DNA of 64,000 nucleotides, taken from the NCBI RefSeq assembly GCF_023380025.1, contig NZ_CP097253.1, forward strand, positions 1,955,001 through 2,019,000. Reading direction: 5' to 3'. This document shows positions 47,608-56,949 of the stretch, piece after piece. Numbering within the stretch: the stretch's first letter is position 1; every line of letters begins with the position of its first letter. The translations under genes were made by a program, and so were the position numbers. The notes under the pieces were generated by a model that worked only from the letters and a program-made list of their open reading frames with translations, had not been told where the DNA came from and ran no database searches. The stretch comes from Sphingomonas glaciei (lineage in GTDB: Bacteria > Pseudomonadota > Alphaproteobacteria > Sphingomonadales > Sphingomonadaceae).

Positions 47608-48951
47608 ATGCTGCATCAGGTCATCCCGCTTCCCACCGCCAATCGGGCCGAGGTCATCGCGGCCTTCAGCTACGCCCTCGACCTGACCGAAGGGCAGCCG
47701 GCCGGCCATTGCATCCGGACCTGCTGGATCGGAATGCAGATCGGGCGGGAGATCGGCCTGTCGCCTCCCGACCTTGGCGATCTCTATTATACTTTGCTGC
47801 TCAAGGACCTCGGCTGCAGCAGCAACGCGGCCCGGATCTGCGAACTGTACGAGGTCGACGACCGGGCCTTCAAGCAGGGTTACAAGACGGTCGGCACCAG
47901 CCTTGCCGCCACGCTGCACTTCGTCCTGAAGAAGACCGCGCAGGGCGCGACCTTCCGGCAACGCGCGTCGGCGATCGGCAACATCCTGCGCAACGGCGAT
48001 GCGATCGCACAGGAGATGATCGTGTCGCGCTGCACCCGCGGTGCCGACATCGCGCGGACCCTGCGCTTCTCCGATGCGGTGTGCGACGGCATCTATCACC
48101 TCGACGAGCATTGGAACGGGTCGGGCCGGCCGGGCCGGCTTCAGGGCGAGGCCATTCCGCTGCTTTCGCGGATCGCGTTGCTGGCGCAGGTTGCCGACGT
48201 CTTCCACGACCATGCCGGCCCCGGCGCCGCGCTCGACGAGGTCCGGCGCAGGCACCGCCTGTGGTTCGACCCGGCACTGGTGCAGGCGTTCGAGGCAGTG
48301 GCGGCACGCCCTGCCTTCTGGGAGAAACTGGCGTCCCCGACCATCGAAGGCCGGGTGATCCGCCTGGCGCCGATCAGCTCGAACTTGGCGCTCGACGACG
48401 ATTACCTCGACGCCATCACCGATGCTTTCGGGCAGGTGATCGACGCCAAGAGCCCGTTCACCGCCGGCCATTCGCAGCGGGTCGGCGATCTGGCCGAGCA
48501 GATGGCAAGAGGGTTCGGGATGAGCCCCGAGCGGACCCGCTGGCTGCGCCGGGCGGCGGTGCTGCACGACGTCGGCAAGCTTGGCGTATCGAGCGCGATC
48601 CTCGAGAAGCCCGCCAGCCTCGACGAGCGCGAATGGACCGAGATGCGCAATCATGCCGTGCATACCCGCGCGATCCTCGGCCGGATCGGCGCCCTGTCCG
48701 ACATGGCCGACGTGACCGCGGCGCATCATGAGCGGCTGGACGGGAGCGGCTACCCGCTAAGGCTGTCGGGCACCGCAATCAGTCGCGACACCCGCATCAT
48801 CACCGCCTGCGACTTCTACGACGCTCTGGTGTCCGACCGCCCCTACCGCGCGGCACTGCCCGTCGGCGAAGCGATCGGCATCATGACCCAAGAGGTCGGC
48901 TCGGCAATCGACCGGGACTGCCTCGACATGCTCAAGGCGACCCTCGACTGA
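47608..48951 (+). CDS. tandem HD/HD-GYP phosphodiesterase
   Basis: 447 residues with two HD-like domains. The C-terminal one (about 280-440) is complete: AGHSQR, LHDVGK (His320-Asp321), NHAVHT and AAHHERLDGSGYP, the cyclic di-GMP HD-GYP signature. The N-terminal one (about 20-200) keeps the outline (AGHCIRT, YYTLLLKDLGC, DEHWNGSGRPG) but reads Lys-Asp where His-Asp should be and lacks GYP, so it is probably non-catalytic. No sensor domain precedes it. It would hydrolyse c-di-GMP. It is divergent from the IspZ-like gene and convergent with dnaN. Confidence 0.85.
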   Translation: MLHQVIPLPTANRAEVIAAFSYALDLTEGQPAGHCIRTCWIGMQIGREIGLSPPDLGDLYYTLLLKDLGCSSNAARICELYEVDDRAFKQGYKTVGTSLAATLHFVLKKTAQGATFRQRASAIGNILRNGDAIAQEMIVSRCTRGADIARTLRFSDAVCDGIYHLDEHWNGSGRPGRLQGEAIPLLSRIALLAQVADVFHDHAGPGAALDEVRRRHRLWFDPALVQAFEAVAARPAFWEKLASPTIEGRVIRLAPISSNLALDDDYLDAITDAFGQVIDAKSPFTAGHSQRVGDLAEQMARGFGMSPERTRWLRRAAVLHDVGKLGVSSAILEKPASLDEREWTEMRNHAVHTRAILGRIGALSDMADVTAAHHERLDGSGYPLRLSGTAISRDTRIITACDFYDALVSDRPYRAALPVGEAIGIMTQEVGSAIDRDCLDMLKATLD

Positions 48952-48960
48952 TCCTGCGGG

Positions 48961-50064
48961 TCAGACCCGCATCGGCATCAGGACGTAAAGCGCAGCCGAC
49001 TTGTCGTTTTCGCGCAGCAGCGTCGGGGCGGCGGCATCGGCGAGGTGGACCTCGACCGTGTCACCGTCGATCTCGCCCAAGATGTCGAGCAGGTAGCGGG
49101 CGTTGAACCCGATCTCGAGCCCGTCGGAGCTATAGTCGGCGGCCAGTTCCTCGGTCGCGAGACCGTTTTCGGGCGAGGTGACCGAGAGGGTCACGCGGTC
49201 GCGGTCGAGGCTGATCTTGACCGCGCGGGTCTTTTCGCTGGCGATGGTAGCGACACGGTCGACGCCGGCCTTGAAGCTGGCGGGATCGAGCTTGAGCAGC
49301 TTGTCATTGGCAGTCGGGATGACCCGGTTGTAGTCCGGGAAGCTGCCGTCGATCAGCTTGCTGGTCAGCACCGCATGGCCGAGCACGAAGCGGATCTTGG
49401 TCGCCGACAGGGTGACCTCGACCGTGCCTTCGACCTCGTCGAGAAGCTTCCTGAGTTCGAGCACGCACTTCTTGGGCACGATCACGTCGGGCATGCCATC
49501 GGCGCCGTCGGGCTTGGCGACCGTCACGCGAGCGAGGCGGTGGCCGTCGGTGGCGGCGGCCTTCAGCATGTCGTCGGCGACGTGAAGGAAGATGCCCATC
49601 AGGTAATAACGGGTTTCTTCGGACGAGATCGCGAACTTGGTCTTGTCGATGATCTGGCGAAGCGTCGCGGCGGGCAGCTCGAAGCGGGTCGGAAGCTCGC
49701 CCTCGGCGATCACCGGGAAGTCGTCGCGCGGCAGGGTCGACAGGTTGAAGCGGGCACGCCCGGCAACGACCTGCATCTTGCCGTCGGAGGCGCTGAGTTC
49801 GACCTGGCTTCCCTCGGGCAGCTTGCGGACGATGTCGAAGAAGGTGTGCGCCGAGACGGTGGTGGCGCCGGCGGTGGCGACATTGGCCGGGACGGTTTCA
49901 TCGACCTGCAGGTCAAGGTCGGTCGCCATCAGCCTGAGCGTGCCGTCCTCGCGCGCGTCCATCAGGACGTTGGACAGGATCGGGATGGTGTTGCGGCGCT
50001 CCACCACCGACTGGACGTGGCTGAGGCTCTTGAGGAGGGTGGCCCGTTCGATCGTCGCCTTCAT
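48961..50064 (-). CDS. dnaN: DNA polymerase III sliding clamp (beta subunit)
   Basis: 367 residues, the normal length, with three repeated clamp domains. Family pieces are MKATIERATLLKSLSHVQSV at the start, PILSNVLMDA, and a C-terminal MPMRV where the clamp usually ends MPMRL. The ring tethers polymerase III to DNA. It stands alone here; the dnaA gene is not in view and an HD-GYP gene converges with it 9 nt away. Confidence 0.97.
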   Translation of the reverse strand: MKATIERATLLKSLSHVQSVVERRNTIPILSNVLMDAREDGTLRLMATDLDLQVDETVPANVATAGATTVSAHTFFDIVRKLPEGSQVELSASDGKMQVVAGRARFNLSTLPRDDFPVIAEGELPTRFELPAATLRQIIDKTKFAISSEETRYYLMGIFLHVADDMLKAAATDGHRLARVTVAKPDGADGMPDVIVPKKCVLELRKLLDEVEGTVEVTLSATKIRFVLGHAVLTSKLIDGSFPDYNRVIPTANDKLLKLDPASFKAGVDRVATIASEKTRAVKISLDRDRVTLSVTSPENGLATEELAADYSSDGLEIGFNARYLLDILGEIDGDTVEVHLADAAAPTLLRENDKSAALYVLMPMRV

Positions 50065-50241
50065 CGCTGCTGCTCAGTCCTTTTGCCCCTGAACCGCCCG
50101 CGCCAGCACCCTCGGGAGGGGCTGACTGCGCCGGACGGCTTCGTCATGTCGGATCGTTATAGCGGGCGGGCGGTCGGGTGGAAGGGGCTATGGCCGAGGT
50201 TTCGCGATCGATCCGCCATCACGGTCACGCATCGAACCCAC

Positions 50242-50261
50242 GCTGGCGGGAAAGCGCCAGC
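50242..50261 (-). terminator. hairpin after MASE1 kinase
   Basis: A perfect 7-bp stem (GCTGGCG and CGCCAGC, 6-nt loop) 38 nt past the kinase stop. No U-run follows, so this is only a possible terminator. Confidence 0.3.
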
Positions 50262-50299
50262 CCCCGCCCTTTGAAGGGGCTTGGTGGCTCCCAACTCGC

Positions 50300-53200
50300 T
50301 CAGGCGTGCAGCAGCTCGGCGACATGCCTGAGGTGAAGGGCCGCCAGGGCGTGCCGGGCAAGGCCGATCTGCGTGGCGAGGTGGCGAAGGGCGGCGGCGA
50401 GCAGCCGCGGGTCGCCCCCGGCGGCCGCGACGATGGATTTCTCCAGCTCGGCGGCGGCCTGGCTGACCATCAGGGCGCCGATATTGCCGGCGGCACCCTT
50501 GAGACTGTGGGCCTCAGCAGCGGCCCCGGCAAAATCGCGGTCGGCCAGCGCCCTCTGGATCGCGGCCGGCCGCTCGTCGAGTTCGGTTCCCAGCAGGCAC
50601 AGCAGCTGGTCGAGGCGAGCGGCGCCGAGCACGTCGCGCAACCCATCGAGGACAGTGGCTTCGAGAGGACTGGCGGGCTGATCGGGCGCCGGCGTGGACT
50701 GCGACTGGCGAAGCTGGCTGCCCTCGGCCACGTCGTTCAGGGCACGGGCAAAGGCGGTGCTGTCGATCGGCTTGGTCAGCAACCCGTCGAGCCCGGCCCT
50801 TTCGTAAAGGCCGCGACGATCGGATGACGCATCGGCAGTGAGTGCGACAATCGGGATGCGCGCGCAGGGCCCTGCGCCGTCACGGATGCGGCGAGCCGCC
50901 GTCAATCCGTCGCACCGTGGCATCTGCATGTCCATCAGGATCAGGTCGAACGCGCGGTCCGAGGCCGTGGAGACCGCTTCCTCACCATCCGGGGCGCAGG
51001 TGACCCGGTGGCCGAGGCGCTTGCACAAGGCGGTCACCAGCAGCTGGTTCACGGGATTGTCCTCGGCCAGCAGGATTTCGAGCGGCTTGGCGGTCGACGC
51101 GCTGACCGTGCGATCGACCGCGGCCGCGGCCTTGGCTTCGGGAAGGGTCAGGACGATGGTGAAGACCGAGCCCTGGCGAGGGCGCGACTGGACCGACAGC
51201 TTGCCACCCATCGCTTCGATCAGCCGGCGGCTGATCGCGAGCCCGAGGCCGGTTCCCCCGCCCTCGCTGCTTTCGCTTCCCTGCACGAACGGCTCGAACA
51301 GGTGCGGGCGGAGGTCGGGCGCGATGCCGATACCGTGATCGGTCACCGACAGGCGCAGCCGGTGACGGCCGCCGGCAAGCGGCTGGACCGCGCAGCGCAC
51401 CACCACCTCGCCGCGTTCGCTGAACTTGATCGCATTGCTGAGGAGGTTGCTGAGCACCTGGCGGAGCCGAACCGCGTCGCCGCGCAACCACAGGGAGCCT
51501 GGTTCCGGACCCTCCAGCTTCAGCCGCAGGCCACGCGCGGAGGCGATCCGGTCGAAGAGGCGGATCTTGGTGAGCAGGGTCGCACCAATGTCGAACGGCT
51601 CGTCGACGATGGTGATCCGCCCGGCATCGACCTTGCTGAAGTCGAGGATGTCGTTGAGCACCGTCATCAGCAGGTCGCCCGACTGGCGCAGGGTGTGGAG
51701 GTAAAGCTTCCGGTCCGCGGCATCCGGTTCGGCTTCAAGCAGTTCGATCATCCCGATGACGCCGGTCATCGGGGTGCGGATCTCATGGCTCATGGTGGCG
51801 AGAAACTGGCTGCGGAAGCTGGCCGCGGCGCGGGCTTCCTCGAGCGCCGAGACCAGGCGCTGCTGGTCCTCGAGCTTGGCGGTAATGTCGCTGACCACTC
51901 CGAACAGGCTGGCGGCGCGCCCGCCCCCAGGAAGGTGCATCCGCAGCTGTAGGGTGCGACCGACTTCCTCGGGAAGGCGGACGGTGCATTCGACTGGCGA
52001 TTCGACCCGGTACGCTTCCGCCAAGGTGCGCAGCAGGCGCAGGCGGTCCTGCGGATGGAGCCGGGCGAGAGCGTCCCGCGCGCTGACATTGCGGCGGGCA
52101 AGCCCAAGCATAGCCGCCGCTTCAGCCGAGAGGATGAGTTGCTTGCGCGCCGGATCGAACACCCAGTGGCCAAGTGAGGCGAGCCCCTCGGCCATGTTGA
52201 GCAGCCGGTTGCTTTCGCGCAGCCGCGCGGCGCTCTCGTCGGCAAGCAGTTCGGCAGTGCGACGGTCGTGGATGTCGCGCAGATTGGCGACGACCGGGCG
52301 ATCGACCGGAGCGTAGGCGCCCGGCGAGGAGAGCGCCACCGACGGTCCGGCAAGCCGCATGTGCGCTTCGATCCAGCGATCCTGGCCGCAGGCATGACCC
52401 ATCCGGAAGCAGGTCATGGCGTCACCATGGTGCCGAGCGTGATCGACTGCAGCGATGAAGCGAGTGCGATCGTCAGGATGGACCCGCAAGGCGAGTGCTC
52501 GCCCCTGGAGCTTGTTGGCGGGCAAGCCCAGCATTCGCTCCGACGCACTGGAAACATAATCGGCCACGCCGTTGGCGGTGAGGCGCAGGACCAGGTCGCT
52601 GCTGTGGTCGGCCAACAATCGGTAATGCTCCTCGCTCAGGCGGAGGGACCGGGCGGTGCGCGCGCGATCATGGCGCAGCGCCGACACCGGCAAGGTCAGC
52701 GCCACCGCCGTCGCGAGAAACGCCTGGATCAGGAAGATCCGGGAGCCGTCCGCAATCACGGGGTTATTGAGCGGCCCGTACCCTTCGAAGGTCAGTGCCA
52801 CCGCGATGCAGTCGACCACCAGCACCAGCGTTGCACAGCGTTGCAGGGACAGCCGCAATCCGGCGAGCATCAGGACCGGGGTGATGAGGAAAATGAAAGG
52901 CGTTTCGCGCAGGAAAACGGTCGCGGTGACTACCACCGCCAGCGTCAGAAGGCCGACATACTCCAGCCACGCCCCGCGTTCCCGCTCGGACCGCGAATGC
53001 GCGAGAGTCACCAGCAAGGGGGTGAGGATCAGGATTCCGAGGATGTCGGCAAGCAGCCAGTGGGCGAGCGATCCCGAGGCGGCAGGGTCGTCGAGCACGG
53101 CGAGGCTCACCCCGGCAAGCACTGTCGAAGCGACCGGCCCGATCACTGCAAGCATTGCCAGCCAGATCAGGCGAGCCGGCGAATCGAGGGTGGCGGGAAG

Positions 53201-53524
53201 CGGGTAGCGTCGGGCGAACAGGGTGATGACGATCGCGATCTCGACGACGTTGCAGGCGGCAAGGGCCACCGCCAGGGCGGAGTTGTCGCCAGCGATCAGC
53301 GCGGCGGCAATATTGCCCGCGAGCGCCGCTGCGATCATTCCCGGCCAGCGCTTCTGGTCGCAGCGGAACAGCAAGGCGATCACTACCGCATTGGCCATCC
53401 ACACCGAAGCCAGGCGGCCATCCTCCCGGGTCAGTTCGATCCCGGCCAGGGCGAACCCGAACATCAGTACCAGGGAGAGTGCTGGAAGCCCGATCCGATG
53501 TGCGATGCGCGATGCCGAGCCCAT
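50300..53524 (-). CDS. MASE1 hybrid sensor histidine kinase with receiver and Hpt
   Basis: 1074 residues. Order: MASE1 membrane sensor with eight or so helices (about 10-285); PAS (about 300-415) and a second PAS-like domain (about 430-545); HisKA with His in ATMSHEIRTPMTGVIG (about 573); HATPase (NLLSNAIKFSE, GGTGLGLAISRRLI); a receiver (LILMDMQMPRCDG); and a C-terminal Hpt (AHSLKGAAGNIGA). All steps of a phosphorelay are in one chain, so output should go to a separate regulator, not seen nearby. The ligand of MASE1 is unknown. The ATG follows GGAGGG by 9 nt. Confidence 0.92.
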   Translation of the reverse strand: MGSASRIAHRIGLPALSLVLMFGFALAGIELTREDGRLASVWMANAVVIALLFRCDQKRWPGMIAAALAGNIAAALIAGDNSALAVALAACNVVEIAIVITLFARRYPLPATLDSPARLIWLAMLAVIGPVASTVLAGVSLAVLDDPAASGSLAHWLLADILGILILTPLLVTLAHSRSERERGAWLEYVGLLTLAVVVTATVFLRETPFIFLITPVLMLAGLRLSLQRCATLVLVVDCIAVALTFEGYGPLNNPVIADGSRIFLIQAFLATAVALTLPVSALRHDRARTARSLRLSEEHYRLLADHSSDLVLRLTANGVADYVSSASERMLGLPANKLQGRALALRVHPDDRTRFIAAVDHARHHGDAMTCFRMGHACGQDRWIEAHMRLAGPSVALSSPGAYAPVDRPVVANLRDIHDRRTAELLADESAARLRESNRLLNMAEGLASLGHWVFDPARKQLILSAEAAAMLGLARRNVSARDALARLHPQDRLRLLRTLAEAYRVESPVECTVRLPEEVGRTLQLRMHLPGGGRAASLFGVVSDITAKLEDQQRLVSALEEARAAASFRSQFLATMSHEIRTPMTGVIGMIELLEAEPDAADRKLYLHTLRQSGDLLMTVLNDILDFSKVDAGRITIVDEPFDIGATLLTKIRLFDRIASARGLRLKLEGPEPGSLWLRGDAVRLRQVLSNLLSNAIKFSERGEVVVRCAVQPLAGGRHRLRLSVTDHGIGIAPDLRPHLFEPFVQGSESSEGGGTGLGLAISRRLIEAMGGKLSVQSRPRQGSVFTIVLTLPEAKAAAAVDRTVSASTAKPLEILLAEDNPVNQLLVTALCKRLGHRVTCAPDGEEAVSTASDRAFDLILMDMQMPRCDGLTAARRIRDGAGPCARIPIVALTADASSDRRGLYERAGLDGLLTKPIDSTAFARALNDVAEGSQLRQSQSTPAPDQPASPLEATVLDGLRDVLGAARLDQLLCLLGTELDERPAAIQRALADRDFAGAAAEAHSLKGAAGNIGALMVSQAAAELEKSIVAAAGGDPRLLAAALRHLATQIGLARHALAALHLRHVAELLHA

Positions 53525-53688
53525 GGCGATGTCCCTCCAGCAATCCGGCCAGTGGACGGTGTGTTCGGGCGCTTTCTGAAGCCAGCGAGGACTGATCCGC
53601 TGTGGAGATAGCGGGCGACGACAGAGAGAAGGCTCGGTCCGTTACCGTGCTTTTTGCCGGGAACCTTGCGATCTGGATCCAATCGCGC

Positions 53689-53722
53689 GGGAACCGGTGC
53701 ACCCGTAAGCACCCCGATTCCC
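53689..53722 (-). terminator. 14-bp hairpin downstream of fasciclin gene
   Basis: Two arms (53689-53702 and 53709-53722) can form a 14-bp stem with one mismatch and four G-U pairs in the minus-strand RNA, closing a 6-nt loop. It lies 20 nt after the fasciclin stop codon. No U-run follows on that strand. Confidence 0.45.
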
Positions 53723-53742
53723 GGTTTTGCAGCGATCTGGGA

Positions 53743-54309
53743 CTAGCTCTTGGCGGCGAGGACCGTATCGATCTCGTGCACCACGCCGTTGCGGGCGGGC
53801 TGTTCGGTTCCGGTGATCAAGGCGGACTGGCCGCCCGTACCGGCGATCCGAAGGTTGTTGCCGTCGCGGGTGACCGTCAACGGCTCACCCGCCATGGTGG
53901 CGATCGTGGTCTTGCCGCCGCCATTCTCGACCGCGCGGGCAAGGTCCGCCGACATGATGGTGCCGGGGAGGATATGGCCGCGCAGCAGGGCGGTAATCCG
54001 GGCCTTCTGCGCCGGCTGGTCGAGACCTTCCCAGGTCGCCTTGTCGAGCTTGTCGAGCGCGACGTTGCTCGGCAGCAGCAGCGTGTAGGGCGCCTTGCCT
54101 GCCAAAACCGGCTCCATGCCCGCGGCCTTGACCAACTGGGCGAGCCTGGGATTGGCGCCGACCAGAGCCGCAAGATCCTGCGAGGGCGCGCCGGGGGTGA
54201 CCGCGGCGTTGGTCGCTGCGCCGGCGTTTCCGGCCTGGTTGCCCCCGTCCCCCTGCCCGCACGAGGCGAGCAGGAGGGCGAAGAGGCTTGTTGTCACGAG
54301 GCGGCGCAT
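53743..54309 (-). CDS. fasciclin (FAS1) domain lipoprotein
   Basis: 188 residues. The lipobox ALLLASC (Cys17) leads to a short Gly/Asn/Ala linker and one FAS1 domain (about 45-185): LVGANPRLAQLVKAAG, YTLLLPSNVALDKL, LLRGHILPGTI and NGVVHEIDTVL. FAS1 domains mediate adhesion or bind small ligands. The gene starts on the stop of the RcnB-like gene (TGATG), and both probably follow the EcfG-type promoter upstream. Confidence 0.92.
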   Translation of the reverse strand: MRRLVTTSLFALLLASCGQGDGGNQAGNAGAATNAAVTPGAPSQDLAALVGANPRLAQLVKAAGMEPVLAGKAPYTLLLPSNVALDKLDKATWEGLDQPAQKARITALLRGHILPGTIMSADLARAVENGGGKTTIATMAGEPLTVTRDGNNLRIAGTGGQSALITGTEQPARNGVVHEIDTVLAAKS

Positions 54310-55514
54310 CAGACCAGGGTCTCCACGATCGCCTGGACGATCTGCGTCGTCGGATCGACGTCGTAGATGTAGCCGTCATTGTAACGGTACATATGCTCGT
54401 CATTGTCGACGTAGCGATCACGATAGTCGTACGGCACGTTGTAGGCGTCATAGCCGGCGGGGATCTGCTGGCCGACCCCGAAGCCGCCCGCCAGCAGCGA
54501 GACGATGCTTTCGATCACGCCGCCCTGGCGGTCGACCTGGTAGATGGCACCGTCGGCATAGCGATAATAATCATCGCCATTGTCGGCGTACCAAGGCTGA
54601 TACTGGACCGGGACGTTGTAATAGCCGAGGTAATCCTGCGGATAGGCCGAGCCGACGTAATAGGCACCGTTCCAGTCGTCCGCGAGCGGCCAGTAGGCGT
54701 CGACATAGTTACGATCGCGGTCGATCCGATAGACGTAATCGTCGCTGGTCCGGTAATAATAGTCGTCATTGTCCGGATACCAGTTGCGATAATAGGTCGG
54801 CAGCAGGGCCGAACCGAGCGCGACCGGGATCGCGCCGCCGACCAGCTTCTTGGCCTGGCCCGGGGGGAGACAGCCATTGCCCTTGGCGGCCAGCCCCGGA
54901 GGGCAGCCGTCAACCAGGCCGGTGGTACGGAAGGCCGGGCTGGCGACGTAGTTGTAGCCCTGGTCGGAACGGAAGAATTTGCCGTCGACCCGGTCCGTGC
55001 GCTGGACATAGCGCGCATCATATTGCGCCGGCCCACGATCCTGCGCGATGCGGACGTCGCCCTTTCCATTGCCCTTGAACTGCTTGCCGCCGCCGCGCTC
55101 CGCGCGTGCCTCACGGACCGGACCGCGCTGCTGCTGCTGGCGCTGAGCCTGGCGTTCAACCCGCATTTCGCGCTTGCCGGGGCCGCGCATCTCCTGCGGA
55201 CCGCCGCCACCGCGCGCTTCACGCTGAGGGGCACCGCCGCCGCGCATCTGCTGCTTGCCGCCACCGCCGCCATTGCCGCGGGCCTGCTGCTGGCCACCGC
55301 CGCCGCGCATTTCCTTGGGACCACCGCCGCCGCCGTTGCCACGCATCTGCGGGCCGCCGCCACCGCCGCCGCCCTTCTGGACTTGCGCGGCCGGGCCACC
55401 GCCCTTGCCGCCGCCATTGCCATTGCCGCCGCCGCCGCCCTTACCGGGCTGCGCCAGAACCGGCGCGGTAAAGGCCAGCGCCGCAGCGCCGGCTAGAATG
55501 AGACTGTTCTTCAT
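54309..55514 (-). CDS. RcnB-like secreted protein with Gly/Gln-rich region and triple YDND repeats
   Basis: 401 residues. A signal peptide (MKNSLILAGAAALAFTAPVLAQ) is followed by a Gly/Gln/Arg-rich stretch to about residue 150, then a segment VDGCPPGLAAKGNGCLPPGQAK that resembles RcnB-family proteins. The C-terminal half carries three diverged units about 60 residues apart (WYPDNDDYYYR near 245, WYADNGDDYYRY near 308, RYVDNDEHMYRY near 367), each ending in a Y-x-D motif and a hydrophobic pair. RcnB proteins bind metals in the periplasm; a metal role here is inference. It heads an operon with the fasciclin gene. Confidence 0.8.
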   Translation of the reverse strand: MKNSLILAGAAALAFTAPVLAQPGKGGGGGNGNGGGKGGGPAAQVQKGGGGGGGPQMRGNGGGGGPKEMRGGGGQQQARGNGGGGGKQQMRGGGAPQREARGGGGPQEMRGPGKREMRVERQAQRQQQQRGPVREARAERGGGKQFKGNGKGDVRIAQDRGPAQYDARYVQRTDRVDGKFFRSDQGYNYVASPAFRTTGLVDGCPPGLAAKGNGCLPPGQAKKLVGGAIPVALGSALLPTYYRNWYPDNDDYYYRTSDDYVYRIDRDRNYVDAYWPLADDWNGAYYVGSAYPQDYLGYYNVPVQYQPWYADNGDDYYRYADGAIYQVDRQGGVIESIVSLLAGGFGVGQQIPAGYDAYNVPYDYRDRYVDNDEHMYRYNDGYIYDVDPTTQIVQAIVETLV

Positions 55515-55541
55515 GAGCCTAAGCTCCTTTCGGAGGTCACC

Positions 55542-55567
55542 AACGGCTTGTTTACCGTTCGCGTTCC
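55542..55567 (-). promoter_or_regulatory. EcfG-type general stress promoter
   Basis: On the minus strand GGAAC (55563-55567) and CGTT (55542-55545) are exactly 17 nt apart, the EcfG consensus spacing. The RcnB-like gene starts 28 nt downstream of the -10 box, a normal leader length. Confidence 0.7.
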
Positions 55568-55592
55568 CGCCTTCATGGCGAAGGGAGAACGT

Positions 55593-56891
55593 CTAGTCGC
55601 TCAAGCGTGAACCGTGGATTTCCGCCATTGGAGGCTGAGGTTCATCGATCCAGTCGCGGACCAGGAAGCGGCTCGCGACCAGCGCCATGATCGCGGCAAG
55701 ACCGTAGAACAGGACCACCCCGATCGCCGCATAGCGCAGGCTGTCGAGGCCGTAGGTGCTTTTCAGCGCATCCGAGATCGCGCCGATCAGCAGCGGCCCG
55801 ACGCCCAGGCCAACGAGATTGTTGATCAGCAGGAACATCGACGAGGCAGTAGCGCGCTTGGCCGGTTCGACGAGGTTCTGAACCGCAGTGACGATCGGGC
55901 CGAGCCACAGGATGTTCATCGCGTTGGCGATCAGCAGTGGCGGCCAGGCCAGCCACAAATTGTTGGTGGTCAGGCCGAACAGGAAGCAGGGCAGCGCAAT
56001 CAGCCAGGCCAAGGCGGGCAGCTTGGCATACCAGCTCTTATCGCCATGCCCGAGGCGGTCGGCGAAATGGCCGCCGGCAAGGACGCCGATAACCCCGCCG
56101 ATCAGTAGCAGCGAGCCCATGAACTGACCGGCTTGGAGCAGGGTCAGGTCGTAGCTCAGCATCAGCACGCTCGGCACCCATACCGCCAGGCCGTAACCAC
56201 ACAGGGACGACAGCGAGGCCGCGATGGCAAGGAGCCAGAAGCTCGGCTTGCGCGAGACGATCGCCCAGACTTCGCCGAGGCGGACTTGGCTGGTCGTCCC
56301 GGCGGGGCGCGGAACGTCCTTCACCACCCACAGGAAGAAGGGCACCAGGACGATGCCGATCCCGCCCATGATCATGAAGGCGGCGCGCCAGTCGATGTAG
56401 GTGGCGATGTAGGCGCCGACCAGGAGCCCGGTGCCGAGCCCGACCGGCACGCCGAGCGAATAGATGCCGAGCGCGCGGCCGCGCTTTTCCGGCGGGAAAT
56501 AGTCGGCGATGAGTGCGTAGGAGGGGGCAACGCCGCCCGCCTCGCCGACGCCGACGCCTAGACGGTAGAGGAACATCGACCAGTAGCCGCCCGCCACGCC
56601 GCACAAGGCGGTGAACCCGCTCCACACCGCGAGCGATCCGGCAATCACCTTGGACCGGCTGGTGCGATCGGCGAGATACGACAAGGGCACGCCGGCGAAG
56701 CTGTAGAGCAGTGCGAAGGCAAGGCCGGCGATGGCGCCGAACTCGGTATCGCTAAGGTCGAGGTCCTTCTTGATCGGCTGGGCCAGGATCGAGAGGATCT
56801 GCCGGTCGAGGAAGTTGAGGATGTAGGCCAGCAGCAGGAAGACGAGGATGATCGTCGGCGAGCGCGAAACCGTGCGTGCTGCGGTTGTCAT
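55593..56891 (-). CDS. MFS transporter (spinster-like)
   Basis: 432 residues with 12 predicted helices. The second loop motif LSYLADRTSRSKVIAG and the strand GVGVGEAGGVAPSYALIADYF are typical of the spinster-type MFS branch common beside TonB receptors in sphingomonads. Substrates of such transporters are usually organic acids or aromatics; this one is unknown. The ATG at 56891 starts the protein after a non-conserved upstream stretch in the same frame. It lies 58 nt downstream of the TonB-dependent receptor gene, likely co-transcribed with it. Confidence 0.92.
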   Translation of the reverse strand: MTTAARTVSRSPTIILVFLLLAYILNFLDRQILSILAQPIKKDLDLSDTEFGAIAGLAFALLYSFAGVPLSYLADRTSRSKVIAGSLAVWSGFTALCGVAGGYWSMFLYRLGVGVGEAGGVAPSYALIADYFPPEKRGRALGIYSLGVPVGLGTGLLVGAYIATYIDWRAAFMIMGGIGIVLVPFFLWVVKDVPRPAGTTSQVRLGEVWAIVSRKPSFWLLAIAASLSSLCGYGLAVWVPSVLMLSYDLTLLQAGQFMGSLLLIGGVIGVLAGGHFADRLGHGDKSWYAKLPALAWLIALPCFLFGLTTNNLWLAWPPLLIANAMNILWLGPIVTAVQNLVEPAKRATASSMFLLINNLVGLGVGPLLIGAISDALKSTYGLDSLRYAAIGVVLFYGLAAIMALVASRFLVRDWIDEPQPPMAEIHGSRLSD

Positions 56892-56949
56892 GGAAAGGCT
56901 GGTGGCACGGGACGCTGGACCTGCCAAGCGTCCCGTGCCGACCGAGATC

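Noticed and set aside
50230..50275. GGTTCGAT in a GC-rich hairpin region, T-loop-like
   Set aside because: No flanking T-stem pairs, no acceptor or anticodon stem; not a tRNA.
54288..55496. 402-codon plus-strand open frame across the RcnB-like gene
   Set aside because: Low-complexity Val/Ile/Asp and Ala composition with no fold; it mirrors the repeats of the minus-strand protein.
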